DNA of 64,000 nucleotides from SHLQ01 sp964517125 (GTDB lineage Bacteria > Actinomycetota > Acidimicrobiia > Acidimicrobiales > SHLQ01), in assembly GCA_964517125.1 (NCBI GenBank), contig CAZFBD010000001.1, positions 1 to 64,000 on the forward strand, given 5' to 3'. Numbering within the stretch: position 1 is the stretch's first letter; every line of letters begins with the position of its first letter. Of this stretch, positions 45,871 to 54,197 are shown piece after piece. The translations under genes and the position numbers were made by a program. The notes beneath the pieces are model-generated. The model was not told the DNA's origin and did not search any database. It saw only the letters and a list, made by a program, of their open reading frames with translations.

Positions 45871-46446
45871 CTAGGCAGCGGAGGTCGCCGCGGTCGCAGC
45901 GATCCGGAGCAGCTGTCGGAAACCCTGTGCGGTCTCGGGAGTCTGTCCGAACCAGAACTGTGCCCGCTCGTCGAGTTCCGGGTCCTCGAGGTCGAGCAAC
46001 GTGGCCAGCACAGGGATGTCGGCCGCACGCAACCGGAGTGGAACGCTTGGTGGCAGGCGACGTTGCCGCCGAATGGCTGCACTGAACCCTCGCAGCAGCG
46101 CGTCGTTGTCATCGACCCCGACACGGAAGCGGACACCGAGGGTGCCGACCCGCAGAACTCCCTGTTCGGCGTTGTATTCGAGCGGGGTACGCGGCTTCCA
46201 TTCCGGACGACGCGTGATGAAGTTCTCCAGATTCACGCCGTAGCACTGCTCCATCTGGAATCGCAGCACGGTGTTGATTGGGACGTTGCCTTCCTCGGCA
46301 TCTTTCAGAATGCTCTGCGAAACACCCATGGCCTCGGACGCGCCCTCCAGCGAGTAGCCGATGAGCGTCCGGGCTGTACCAGCAGCAGCTGCCAGCTCGC
46401 GAGCATGGTTTTCGTCGCCTTGGGTCTGAACTTCGCCGATTTCCAT
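45871..46446 (-). CDS. XRE-like HTH protein inside the proteasome cluster, unknown function
   Basis: 191 residues. The region GTARTLIGYSLEGASEAMGVSQSILKDAEEGNVPINTVLRFQMEQCYGVNL (about 23-72) fits a Cro/XRE-type helix-turn-helix. The remainder (VRFRVGVDDNDALLRGFSAAIRRQRRLPPSVPLRLRAADIPVLATLLDLEDPELDERAQFWFG) is not a family I recognise. It lies between prcA (56 nt upstream) and pafA, a place where the better-studied clusters have no regulator. It may control the proteasome genes, an inference from position only. Confidence 0.65.
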   Translation of the reverse strand: MEIGEVQTQGDENHARELAAAAGTARTLIGYSLEGASEAMGVSQSILKDAEEGNVPINTVLRFQMEQCYGVNLENFITRRPEWKPRTPLEYNAEQGVLRVGTLGVRFRVGVDDNDALLRGFSAAIRRQRRLPPSVPLRLRAADIPVLATLLDLEDPELDERAQFWFGQTPETAQGFRQLLRIAATAATSAA

Positions 46447-46502
46447 GGATACCGGATCGGCCCGCAGGCCGGCAAAGTTGAGGAATTGTGCGGTGGGCGC
46501 CG

Positions 46503-47174
46503 CTAGATGTTGGCGACCTGATCATCGGCGATTCGCCGGAATGCCCGGCGTCCGACGTTGCGATCGAGCATGGCGACCTCGAGTTCGTCGTCGGAGAGCT
46601 CCCGGTCGGGTCCGGCGAGTGCCGTCCTGGCCAGTTCGAGCGCTTCCCGAGCGGTGAGGCCGGGCTTCCAACCTTCGGCGACGACCGTGTTGATCGGGTC
46701 GGAGTCGCCTCCGAGCACGACGAAGTTGGTTTCGTCCATCACCGTGCCGTCATAGAGGATGTGGAACAGCTGCTCTTCGCCCGGAGTGTCGGTGATCTCG
46801 GCCACGAGAATCTCGACCTCGAGCGGCTTCATCTCGTGGGTGAAGGTCTGTCCGAGCATCTGGGCGTAGTTGTTGGCCAGGCTCCGGGCCTCGACGTCCT
46901 CGCGGCTGTACGTGAAGCCCTTCATGTCGGCGTGACGGACACCAGCGATGCGGAGCTGATCGAACTCGTTGTACTTGCCGACACCGGCGAAGGCGATTCG
47001 GTCGTAGATCTCGGAAACCTTGTGCAACGTGTGCGACGGGTTCTCGGCGCAGATGAACACACCATGCTCATAGGACATGGCCACCAGGCTGCGGCCGCGG
47101 GCGATGCCCTTTCGGGCGTAGTCGGCCCGGTCCTTCATCATCTGTTCCGGAGCGACATAGAACGGTGTTGTCAT
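46503..47174 (-). CDS. prcA: 20S proteasome alpha subunit PrcA
   Basis: 223 residues. FYVAPEQMMKDRADYARKGIARGRSLVAMSYEHGVFICAENPS is the typical actinobacterial alpha-subunit N-terminus with the gating helix H0; no catalytic Thr is present, as expected. Alpha rings gate access to the beta chamber and dock the ARC/Mpa ATPase. The start overlaps the prcB stop by 4 nt (47171-47174), so alpha and beta are co-translated. Confidence 0.96.
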   Translation of the reverse strand: MTTPFYVAPEQMMKDRADYARKGIARGRSLVAMSYEHGVFICAENPSHTLHKVSEIYDRIAFAGVGKYNEFDQLRIAGVRHADMKGFTYSREDVEARSLANNYAQMLGQTFTHEMKPLEVEILVAEITDTPGEEQLFHILYDGTVMDETNFVVLGGDSDPINTVVAEGWKPGLTAREALELARTALAGPDRELSDDELEVAMLDRNVGRRAFRRIADDQVANI

Positions 47175-47983
47175 GCCTCGACCTCCCGGTGGTTGGCGGA
47201 GAACTCGGATGCGATCGAGGCGAAGCGCTCGCCCACGACCTCGTCATCGACCCGTTCGTAGCCTTCGGCGCTGATGGTCACGATGATGGGATAGATGCCT
47301 CGCAGCGTGTCGGCGCCACCGGTTGCCGAATCGGCGTCGGCAGCCTGGAACAACGACTGTGCGAGCAACGTGACGGCCTCATCGGCAGTCATGGACCGGC
47401 GGTAGCCGACCTTGATGACGGTCTCGGCATGAAGCGAACCGGAGCCGGTAGCTGCATAGTCGGCTTCCTCGTAGCGCCCGCCCGTGATGTCGAACTCGAA
47501 GAGTCGACCGGTCTCGCGGGCGAGGTCATAGCCGGCGAAGATGGGCACGACGGCGAGGCCCTGCATGGCGGCCTGCAGGTTGCCACGGAGCATCTGGCTC
47601 AGCTGGTTGGCCTTGCCCTCCAGGCTCAGCGGTGCGCCTTCGACCTTTTCGTAGTGTTCGAGCTGCAGCTGGTAGAGCCGCACCATTTCGACTGCGGGGC
47701 CGGCGGCGCCGGCAATGGCAACCGCAGAGTGGCGGTCGGCCGGAAAGACCTTCTCGATCGAACGATGCGAGATCAGGTTGCCGGACGTCGCACGACGATC
47801 GCCGGCCATGACCACGCCATGGGCGTATCGGACCGCCACACAGGTGGTGCCATGGGTGATCGTCACCGGAGAATGGGGTGCGTTCGGGCCAGCGGCCGGA
47901 AGCGGCTCGATGCCACTGCGCCGCAGGAACGCGGTGAAGTCGGGGCCGGGATCTGCGCCCGGTCCATAGATCGGAAGCGTCAC
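47171..47983 (-). CDS. prcB: 20S proteasome beta subunit PrcB
   Basis: 270 residues with a propeptide of 45. The autoprocessing site is ITHG/TTCVAVRY, giving Thr46 as the catalytic N-terminal nucleophile. GVVMAGDRRATSGNLISHRSIEKVFPAD carries the Asp and Lys of the active site. GTGSG-type region ATGSGSLHAETVIK is conserved. The start overlaps the pup stop (47980-47983). The order pup-prcB-prcA is the classical one. Confidence 0.96.
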   Translation of the reverse strand: MTLPIYGPGADPGPDFTAFLRRSGIEPLPAAGPNAPHSPVTITHGTTCVAVRYAHGVVMAGDRRATSGNLISHRSIEKVFPADRHSAVAIAGAAGPAVEMVRLYQLQLEHYEKVEGAPLSLEGKANQLSQMLRGNLQAAMQGLAVVPIFAGYDLARETGRLFEFDITGGRYEEADYAATGSGSLHAETVIKVGYRRSMTADEAVTLLAQSLFQAADADSATGGADTLRGIYPIIVTISAEGYERVDDEVVGERFASIASEFSANHREVEA

Positions 47984-48174
47984 TGGCCACCCTTTTGGAT
48001 ATAGCTCTTCACAAAGTCCTCGGCATTCGTCTCGAGGACTTCGTCGATCTCGTCGAGCAGATCGTCCATGTCAGCCTTCAGCTTCTCGCCGCTCTCCGCT
48101 GCAGTCGGGATTTCCTCGACCTGTTCCTGCTCATCGGGTGCACTCGTGCGTTTCCGCTGTTCACGCTCGGCCAT
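47980..48174 (-). CDS. pup: Prokaryotic ubiquitin-like protein Pup
   Basis: 64 residues, highly charged and disordered. The conserved helix ADMDDLLDEIDEVLETNAEDFVKSYIQKGGQ ends in Gly-Gly-Gln, so Dop must deamidate the terminal Gln to Glu before ligation by PafA. Residues 20-50 are the coiled part bound by ARC/Mpa. It lies 27 nt after dop and overlaps prcB. Confidence 0.97.
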   Translation of the reverse strand: MAEREQRKRTSAPDEQEQVEEIPTAAESGEKLKADMDDLLDEIDEVLETNAEDFVKSYIQKGGQ

Positions 48175-48201
48175 TGGTTCCTCCTACGTGTCGCCACACA
48201 G

Positions 48202-49701
48202 TCAACTTCGCAGCCGCTCCAACAATTCCAGCGGCGTTTCACTTTCTTCTAACACGGTACCGACATGTGCGCGGGTACCCCGAGTCGGTTCCATCATCGG
48301 AATTCGACGAAGCGGGTCGATTCCGACATCGAACACGAGCGAGTCCCAGTTGGCAGCAACGATCTGGTCGCCCCACTTGCGAAGGCACTCGCCCCGGAAA
48401 AAGGCGCGGGTGTCCTCGGGCGGGTCGGTGATTGCCGCCTTGACGTGCGCCGGATCGGCGATTGTCTGCAGACCGAGCTTGCGAGCCAGAGAACGGCCGG
48501 GCCGCATGTCGTGGTACTGGATGTCCATCGCTGCGAGGCGCGGGTCGTCCCACGACATGTCGTCGCGGTCGCGGTACGCCTGCATGAGCTTGTACTTGGC
48601 GACCCAATCGAGTTGATCGGCAAGCTCCATCGGGTCCCGGCGGAGCGCCGCAAGGGCCAGCTCCCACCGTTCGAGAACGTCGAGGGCCACGGCGCCGCCG
48701 ACCATCTCCGTGCCTTCTGCTTCGATGAAACGGCGGGCATCGGAAGCGAGCGCTTCCTGGATGTCGAGAGCGGTGGCGCGGGTGCCGTCTTCGAGAAGCA
48801 GCGACTGCTGCATCGTGAGGTCGAAGCTCACCTGTTGCATTGCTCGAACCGGGTCGGCGAACGTCCACAGACGCGAGATCGCGCCCTGTTCGACCATGCC
48901 CAGAATGATTGCTGTCGTTCCGACCTTGAGGTAGGTGGAGACCTCGGCCATGTTGGCGTCGCCGGCGATCACGTGGAGGCGACGGTACTTGCGAGCGTCT
49001 GCGTGGGGCTCGTCGCGGGTGTTGATGATGGGACGCTTCAGCGTGGTCTCAAGGCCCACCTCTTCCTCGAAGAAGTCGGCACGCTGGGTAATCTGAAAGT
49101 CGATCTCGTCACGGTTGAGACCCGGCATCTCGGTGCCGACCTTGCCGGCGCCCGTGAAGATCTGCCGAGTGACGAGGTGGGCGGTGCCGTGGTGCACGAT
49201 CTCGCCGAACGGGGTGGCCCGATCCATCAGGTAGTTCTCGTGGGTGCCGTACGAGTTGCCCTTGCCATCGCTGTTGTTCTTGTAGACAACGATCTCCTGG
49301 CCCGGAGGCAGGACCTCATCGGCCGCGGCCATGGACTCGACGAGAATCTCTTCGCCGGCCCGATCGTGCACCAGGACCGAATAGGCGTCGGCGCACTCGG
49401 GCGAGGAGTACTCGGGATGGGCATGATCCACGTAGTAACGAGACCCGTTGGTCAGGACGGCATTCACCAGGTGCGTTTCGATCTCGGGGGCGAGTGCGTG
49501 CAGCGGCGTGGCTCCACGTGCGTCTCGGCTGGGTGACTCGTCCTCGAAATCCCAGGAGACCCGGGGCTGGAGCCGAGGGTCTCGCCGCGACAGGTACGCG
49601 TTGATCAACAGACTCGAGGCAGAAATTGGGTTCGGGTCATCGGTTCCCCGCAGAACGATGCCGTACTCGGTCTCGATGCCGAGCGTCTTGGGGACCGCCA
49701 T
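48202..49701 (-). CDS. dop: Dop, deamidase/depupylase of Pup
   Basis: 499 residues, homologous to PafA. KTLGIETEYGIVLRG gives the ATP/Mg-binding Glu; TNGSRYYVDHAHPEYSSPEC holds the catalytic Asp92. A Dop-specific loop follows the first block (DPRLQPRVSWDFEDESPSRDARG). It deamidates Pup-Gln and removes Pup from substrates. It starts at the base next to the arc/mpa stop, consistent with coupled translation. Confidence 0.97.
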   Translation of the reverse strand: MAVPKTLGIETEYGIVLRGTDDPNPISASSLLINAYLSRRDPRLQPRVSWDFEDESPSRDARGATPLHALAPEIETHLVNAVLTNGSRYYVDHAHPEYSSPECADAYSVLVHDRAGEEILVESMAAADEVLPPGQEIVVYKNNSDGKGNSYGTHENYLMDRATPFGEIVHHGTAHLVTRQIFTGAGKVGTEMPGLNRDEIDFQITQRADFFEEEVGLETTLKRPIINTRDEPHADARKYRRLHVIAGDANMAEVSTYLKVGTTAIILGMVEQGAISRLWTFADPVRAMQQVSFDLTMQQSLLLEDGTRATALDIQEALASDARRFIEAEGTEMVGGAVALDVLERWELALAALRRDPMELADQLDWVAKYKLMQAYRDRDDMSWDDPRLAAMDIQYHDMRPGRSLARKLGLQTIADPAHVKAAITDPPEDTRAFFRGECLRKWGDQIVAANWDSLVFDVGIDPLRRIPMMEPTRGTRAHVGTVLEESETPLELLERLRS

Positions 49702-51447
49702 CTACAGGTACTGTCCCGTTCCGACTCGTTGCACTTCGCGGCCACCGGTGCCCTGATCGGCGGCATCGCCCACCAGCGTGCGGATGTACACGATGCGTTC
49801 GCCCTTCTTGCCCGAGATCTTGGCCCAGTCATCGGGGTTCGTGGTGTTCGGCAGGTCCTCGTGCTCACGGAACTCGCGCTTCGTGGCGGCGACGAGGTCC
49901 TCGGTGCGGATGCCCCGCTCTCCCCCGTTGATGACCCGCTTGATTGCGAGCTGCTTTGCCCGACGGACGATGTTCTCGATCATGGCCCCGGACGCAAAGT
50001 CCTTGAAGTACATGATTTCCTTGTCGCCGTTCTGGTACGTGACCTCGAGGAACTGGTTGTCCTCGTCGGTGCGGTACATCTCGAGGACGGCTTCGTCGAC
50101 CATGGCCTTGACCGCCTTGTTGCGGTCGCCGCCGCCCGTGGTGGCCACGAGCGTGGGGTCGATTGGCAGTTCCGGAGTCAGGTACTGCTCGAAGATCGAT
50201 GCCGCCGACAGCTCGTCGGGGCGTTCGATGCGGATCTTCACGTCGAGACGGCCCGGACGCAGAATGGCAGGATCGATGAGGTCTTCCCGGTTCGATGCGC
50301 CGATCACGATCACATTGCGAAGCGCCTCGACACCATCGATCTCGGCCAGAAGCTGCGGCACGATGGTGGACTCGATGTCGGAGCTGATGCCGGACCCGCG
50401 GGTACGGAACAGCGATTCCATCTCGTCGAAGAAGACGATGACCGGCCAGCCCTCCTGGGCCTTCTCCCGGGCTCGCTGGAAGACGAGGCGGATCTGGCGT
50501 TCGGTTTCGCCGACGTACTTGTTCAGGAGCTCGGGGCCCTTGATGTTGATGAAGAACGAACGGGCGGCCTCGTCCTCGGACACCTCGGCGACCCGATTCG
50601 CCAGCGAGTTCGCGACCGCTTTGGCGATCATGGTCTTTCCACAACCGGGAGGCCCGTACAACAAGATGCCCTTGGGAGACGGCAATTCAAATTCGGTGAA
50701 CAGGTCGGCGTGGACGAGGGGCAGCTCGATTGCGTCGGTGATCTGTTCGATCTGCTCATGGAGGCCGCCGATATCGGCATAGCTGACGTCGGGTACCTCT
50801 TCGAGGACAAGGTCTTCGACACCGGGTCGAGGGAGCTTCTCGAGAATCAGGTTGGAACGCGGATCGGTCAGAACGCTGTCGCCGGCCTTGAGTCCGCCTC
50901 CGCGCAGCTCTTCGCAGATCTCGACGACACGCTCTTCGTCGGCGCGTCCGACGATCATGGCGCGACTCTCGTCGAGCAGTTCACGCACGCTGGCGATTTC
51001 GCCGGTGGTATCGGCACCACGAGCGAGGACGATGTTGAGCGAATCGTTCAGCACGACTTCCTGACCCACACGGAGCTCGTCATCGAGGTCAGGGCTCACG
51101 GCCACGCGAACCTTGCGACCGCCCGCAAACACGTCGGCGCTGTCGTCGTCGTTGAACCCCAGGAAGGTGCCGTAGCTTGCCGGCGCCTGCGTGAGCTTGT
51201 CGACTTCCTCGCGGAGCGTGGCGATGTGATCGCGTGCTTCTCGCAGGGTGTAGGTGAGCTTTTCGTTGCGGGATACGGCCTTCGCGAGCTGTCCCTTGGT
51301 CTCGAGCAGCCGCTCTTCGAGCGTGCGGACTCGGCGAGGAGCTTCTTGCAGCCGGTGGCGCAGGGCCTCGATCTCGTCGGTGAGCACGGCGGCGCGCTGA
51401 CGTTCTGCGGCCAGTTGTGCTTCCAGATGCTGTGCTTCGTCGGCCAA
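49702..51447 (-). CDS. arc: Proteasome-associated AAA ATPase ARC/Mpa
   Basis: 581 residues. N-terminal coiled coil (about 1-85) that captures Pup, two OB folds (about 90-230), and an AAA module with Walker A GPPGCGKT, Walker B VIVFFDEMES and the SNREDLIDPAILRPGR sensor region. The C-terminus GTGQYL is the HbYX-like tail that docks into the proteasome alpha ring. It unfolds pupylated proteins and feeds them to the 20S core. First gene of the arc-dop-pup-prcB-prcA unit. Confidence 0.97.
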   Translation of the reverse strand: MADEAQHLEAQLAAERQRAAVLTDEIEALRHRLQEAPRRVRTLEERLLETKGQLAKAVSRNEKLTYTLREARDHIATLREEVDKLTQAPASYGTFLGFNDDDSADVFAGGRKVRVAVSPDLDDELRVGQEVVLNDSLNIVLARGADTTGEIASVRELLDESRAMIVGRADEERVVEICEELRGGGLKAGDSVLTDPRSNLILEKLPRPGVEDLVLEEVPDVSYADIGGLHEQIEQITDAIELPLVHADLFTEFELPSPKGILLYGPPGCGKTMIAKAVANSLANRVAEVSEDEAARSFFINIKGPELLNKYVGETERQIRLVFQRAREKAQEGWPVIVFFDEMESLFRTRGSGISSDIESTIVPQLLAEIDGVEALRNVIVIGASNREDLIDPAILRPGRLDVKIRIERPDELSAASIFEQYLTPELPIDPTLVATTGGGDRNKAVKAMVDEAVLEMYRTDEDNQFLEVTYQNGDKEIMYFKDFASGAMIENIVRRAKQLAIKRVINGGERGIRTEDLVAATKREFREHEDLPNTTNPDDWAKISGKKGERIVYIRTLVGDAADQGTGGREVQRVGTGQYL

Positions 51448-51698
51448 CGTTGGACCTCCCTCAACCGGACCCTAGTCGTACACCCGAACATGTCGGCGGA
51501 GCCAACCACAGGATCCCACGTGAATTGTGACAACAGACCGCGGTCGGTCCAATCCTGCCCCTCAGCTACACTTTCGGTAGATTCACCCGACGTGATGAAC
51601 CGGCGGCGAAAAAATCCCGCTCGGCCTCAATTGGGCCACGGACGCCGATCACGTCACCACGCGTACCCCACGAGTCCCCCACGAGAAGGTTGCAACAC
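51448..51698. promoter_or_regulatory. Divergent promoter region, arc/mpa operon and ferredoxin gene
   Basis: 251 bp without an ORF of interest between two divergent genes, so it must hold both promoters. A small inverted repeat TTGTGACAA lies near 51525. A TACACT hexamer near 51568 could be the -10 element of the ferredoxin gene. I see no clear -35 partner, so exact promoter positions are not supported. Confidence 0.4.
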
Positions 51699-51929
51699 AT
51701 GAAGGTCTGGATCGATCAGGATCTCTGCACAGGCGACGGCATCTGCGTCGAGATCGCCCCCGACGTGTTCGCCCTGCTCGACGACGGACTGGCGTACGTC
51801 AAGGAAGGCTCCACCATCCACAACCCCGGCGGCCCCAGCGGCCTCGCCACGGTTGGCAGCGGCAAGGAAGACGGCGTCATCGAGTCCGCCGAAGAATGCC
51901 CCGGAGAGTGCATCTTCATCGAAGTCTGA
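51699..51929 (+). CDS. Single-cluster ferredoxin with CxxDxxC motif
   Basis: 76 residues. MKVWIDQDLCTGDGICVEIAPDVFALLDDG and the ending AEECPGECIFIEV are the two cluster-binding blocks. The first block is C-TG-D-GI-C, with Asp where a 4Fe-4S ferredoxin has its second Cys. This is the arrangement of Pyrococcus-type ferredoxins and many actinobacterial 3Fe-4S ferredoxins of P450 systems. It may hold a 3Fe-4S or Asp-ligated 4Fe-4S cluster. Possible electron partner of the oxidoreductase at 10375, not proven. ATG 51699 follows GAGAAGG. Confidence 0.88.
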   Translation: MKVWIDQDLCTGDGICVEIAPDVFALLDDGLAYVKEGSTIHNPGGPSGLATVGSGKEDGVIESAEECPGECIFIEV

Positions 51930-51930
51930 G

Positions 51931-51977
51931 GGAACCCTTCGGGTTCCTCGGGTTTCGGCCCTGAAGGGCCGAAACCC
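51931..51977 (+). terminator. Double hairpin terminator after the ferredoxin gene
   Basis: Immediately after the stop, GGAACCC/GGGTTCC (51931-51947, TTC loop) forms a first hairpin. GGGTTTCGGCCCT (51950-51962) with AGGGCCGAAACCC (51965-51977) forms a second with 13 perfect pairs and a two-base loop. The spacing right after the gene argues for termination; there is no T-tract. Confidence 0.75.
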
Positions 51978-51980
51978 CCA

Positions 51981-52106
51981 GCCGTTCGCTTCGCTCTCTA
52001 CTCGAGTTCTGGCCCTGGCGGGCCATAACTCGGCCGCACGGACGAAACCCTCAGCCGTTCGCTTCGCTCTCTACTCGAGTTCTGGCCCTGGCGGGCCATA
52101 ACTCGG
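51981..52106. repeat. 73-bp tandem repeat running into an assembly gap
   Basis: GCCGTTCGCTTCGCTCTC begins at 51981 and again at 52054, with the following sequence identical up to the gap: unit length 73 bp, first copy complete, second cut by N. Each unit contains a hairpin (GAGTT-C-TGGCCC ... GGGCCA-T-AACTC around TGGC). After the gap the sequence CCGCAC continues as the next part of the unit would. So the gap probably hides more copies. Confidence 0.75.
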
Positions 52107-52206
52107 NNNNNNNNNNNNNNNNNNNNNNNNNNNNNNNNNNNNNNNNNNNNNNNNNNNNNNNNNNNNNNNNNNNNNNNNNNNNNNNNNNNNNNNNNNNNNN
52201 NNNNNN
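52107..52206. other. Assembly gap (100 N)
   Basis: Exactly 100 N, the conventional placeholder for a scaffold join of unknown size. It falls inside the 73-bp tandem repeat, which probably broke the assembly. True length is unknown. Confidence 0.95.
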
Positions 52207-52270
52207 CCGCACATACAAGGGTTGCGAAAGTTGCCAGAGACGAGGTTTGAAGCCGGCTGCAGGTCAGTGG

Positions 52271-53062
52271 TCAGCGCTTCTCGAGTAGGCGAGCCGTGGT
52301 GAGGAAGCCCGTGTGACCGACCATTCGGTGATCCGGTCGGACCGCATGCCCTTCGACGTGCCAGCCACGATTCATGACCTCGGTGGTTTGCGCCATGGCA
52401 AAGCTGTGCTCGGCCAGCGCCTCCCGGAATCGGCTGACCTGGATGATACTCGGTGTGTACGCAAGGATCAGGCCACCGGTTCGGAGTGCCTTCGCTGCAT
52501 GCGGGACCACCTGCCACGGCTCGGGAAGGTCCAGGATGACCCGATCCATGTCGGTTTCGTCGATGCCGTCATAGGCATCGCGGAGCTCCACGCGGTAGCG
52601 GCTGAGCGCTTCCTCGCCGAGAATCTTGGACACGTTCTTCTGCGCCCGGGATGCGAAGTCCTCACGCAGTTCGTACCCGACGATCTCGGCGCCAGCCCGA
52701 AGCATCGTCATGGAAAGCGCACCCGAACCAACGCCGCTTTCCAGCACCCGGACACCCGGATGGATGTCGGCGAGCATCAGGATCGGTCCGAGGTCCTTGG
52801 GGTAGATGACCTGTGCACCCCGAGGCATCTTGAGGATGAACTCCGCCAGCGTCGGCCGCACGACCAGATACTTGCTCCCCTTGGTGGACGCGACCAGGCG
52901 GCCCTCGGCCTTCCCGATCACATCGTCGTGCGCAACCAGTCCGCTGTGCGAGTGAAACTCGTCGCCCGCCTTCAGCGTCACCAGATAGCGGCGATCCTTG
53001 TTGTCGACGAACTGGACGAGTTCACCTTCGTCGAGAATCGCGTTGGAGGTTTCGTCGGTCAT
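52271..53062 (-). CDS. trmI: tRNA (adenine-58-N1)-methyltransferase TrmI
   Basis: 263 residues from ATG 53062. An N-terminal beta domain (GELVQFVDNKDRRYLVTLKAGDEFHSHSG) precedes the SAM-binding Rossmann domain: YPKDLGPILMLADIHPGVRVLESGVGSGALSMTMLRAG (motif I), VGYELREDF, VILDLPEPW. The last block, with VMNRGWHVEGHAVRPDHRMVGHTGFL, is typical of TrmI. It methylates A58 in the tRNA T-loop. In actinobacteria it is usually a neighbour of arc/mpa. The ATG overlaps the stop of the TtuA-like gene by 4 nt. Confidence 0.94.
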   Translation of the reverse strand: MTDETSNAILDEGELVQFVDNKDRRYLVTLKAGDEFHSHSGLVAHDDVIGKAEGRLVASTKGSKYLVVRPTLAEFILKMPRGAQVIYPKDLGPILMLADIHPGVRVLESGVGSGALSMTMLRAGAEIVGYELREDFASRAQKNVSKILGEEALSRYRVELRDAYDGIDETDMDRVILDLPEPWQVVPHAAKALRTGGLILAYTPSIIQVSRFREALAEHSFAMAQTTEVMNRGWHVEGHAVRPDHRMVGHTGFLTTARLLEKR

Positions 53063-54000
53063 TGGGAGCTCGGCTCTCTTTTGGCACGGGGCGTGAAGGA
53101 CACGACCTGTTCGGTGAGTCGGCAGAACGAGCAGATCTCGCCCGCCGAAGGGGATCCACAACGCGTGCAGAACCCGAGATCGTCTTTGGTTGGTACCTCT
53201 GCGTCAGCAGCGAATGCGTCGGCCGCTCGTTCAAGGAAGCCGAAGTAAAAGGCGCGCTTTGCGCCCGGAGACTCCACCTCGAGGCCGTTCAGCAGATCCT
53301 TGTAGGCGAGGTGCTTGTTGCCCTCGGCCATGGGGCACTCTTCGACGATGTAGTCGATGTTACGGAGTACGCAGTAGGCCGCCATCTCCCGCTCCCCCAG
53401 CCGTACCAACGGCTTCACCTTGCGGGGAAAGCCGTTGCCAGCCGGAAGAACCGGCGACTGACGGGCAAGGTAGTCCTTCTGCCAGCGGACGACGTTGCCG
53501 AACAACACTGCGGCTTCGTCGTCGAGGTTGTGGCCAGTGACAACGGCGTCGAACCCGCCATTGCGGGCGTGCGAATCGAAGATGTGGCGCTTGGACATGC
53601 CGCACGACGAGCACGGAACGCGATTCGTTGCTTCGGCCGCCGTCGGCACGTCGAAGCCATGATCGTCGCGGAGCGAAACCTGATCGAGTGGCAGACCGCG
53701 AGACTCAGCGAAGGCAACGGTGGCAGCCGTGCTTGCATCGCTGTAGTCGCCGATGCCGAGCCCGATCACCAGGCCGGTCGTGTCGTGGCCGAGCTCGTGG
53801 AGAATGTCCCAGAGCGCGAGCGAGTCCTTGCCTCCGCTGACGGCGACGAGAAGGCGATCGCCGGGTTCGAACATCTTGAATTTGTGAATGGTGCGTTCCA
53901 CCTGATCCCGGCAGAACTTCAAGAAGTGTTCCTGGCAGAACGCAGCGTTGTGTTGCCGGAGTTCGATCACGATCGGACCCCGGCAGACCCGGCACTTCAT
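53059..54000 (-). CDS. ttuA: TtuA/CTU1-type tRNA 2-thiolation enzyme
   Basis: 313 residues. PP-loop SGGKDS (55-60). An N-terminal zinc finger (CRVCRGP...FCQEHF) and a C-terminal one (GFCTRCGSPSAGEICSFC). The 4Fe-4S-binding cysteines of the TtcA/TtuA group: Cys130 and Cys133 (PCSSCG) and the Cys in VEECPMAEGN. It adenylates a tRNA uridine and replaces O2 with sulfur. TtuA makes s2T54 in the T-loop of thermophile tRNA; the position modified here is inferred. It overlaps both trmI and the sulfur-carrier gene by 4 nt. Confidence 0.88.
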   Translation of the reverse strand: MKCRVCRGPIVIELRQHNAAFCQEHFLKFCRDQVERTIHKFKMFEPGDRLLVAVSGGKDSLALWDILHELGHDTTGLVIGLGIGDYSDASTAATVAFAESRGLPLDQVSLRDDHGFDVPTAAEATNRVPCSSCGMSKRHIFDSHARNGGFDAVVTGHNLDDEAAVLFGNVVRWQKDYLARQSPVLPAGNGFPRKVKPLVRLGEREMAAYCVLRNIDYIVEECPMAEGNKHLAYKDLLNGLEVESPGAKRAFYFGFLERAADAFAADAEVPTKDDLGFCTRCGSPSAGEICSFCRLTEQVVSFTPRAKREPSSQ

Positions 54001-54197
54001 CGGGCGCCGCCGGAGATGACGCTGCGAACTTCGATGTCGTCGTCGTCGTGCAACGTGCCGTTTCCGGCCAGCAGCGTGCCGTTCACGATGATCAGCACGG
54101 ATTCGCGATTCAGTTCGAGATGCTGCACCAGCTGGTCGACGGTTTTCGGGCCCTCGACCGTGACCTCACGCGTCGGATTTCTGAAGCGGACCTGCAT
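53997..54197 (-). CDS. ttuB: ThiS/MoaD/TtuB-like ubiquitin-fold sulfur carrier (C-terminal GG followed by AR)
   Basis: 66 residues with the beta-grasp pattern: MQVRFRNPTREVTVEGPKTVDQLVQHLELN, LIIVNGTLLAGNGTLHDDDDIEVRSVISGG. The functional diglycine is at 63-64 but two further residues, Ala-Arg, follow. Active carriers end in GG, so trimming by a JAMM-type protease would be needed. Overlap with ttuA indicates it is the sulfur donor for tRNA thiolation. Its 5' end overlaps the upstream gene by about 32 nt. Confidence 0.8.
   Translation of the reverse strand: MQVRFRNPTREVTVEGPKTVDQLVQHLELNRESVLIIVNGTLLAGNGTLHDDDDIEVRSVISGGAR

Noticed and set aside
49729..51702. Long plus-strand ORF (657 codons)
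   Set aside because: Antisense shadow of arc/mpa; no recognisable domains.
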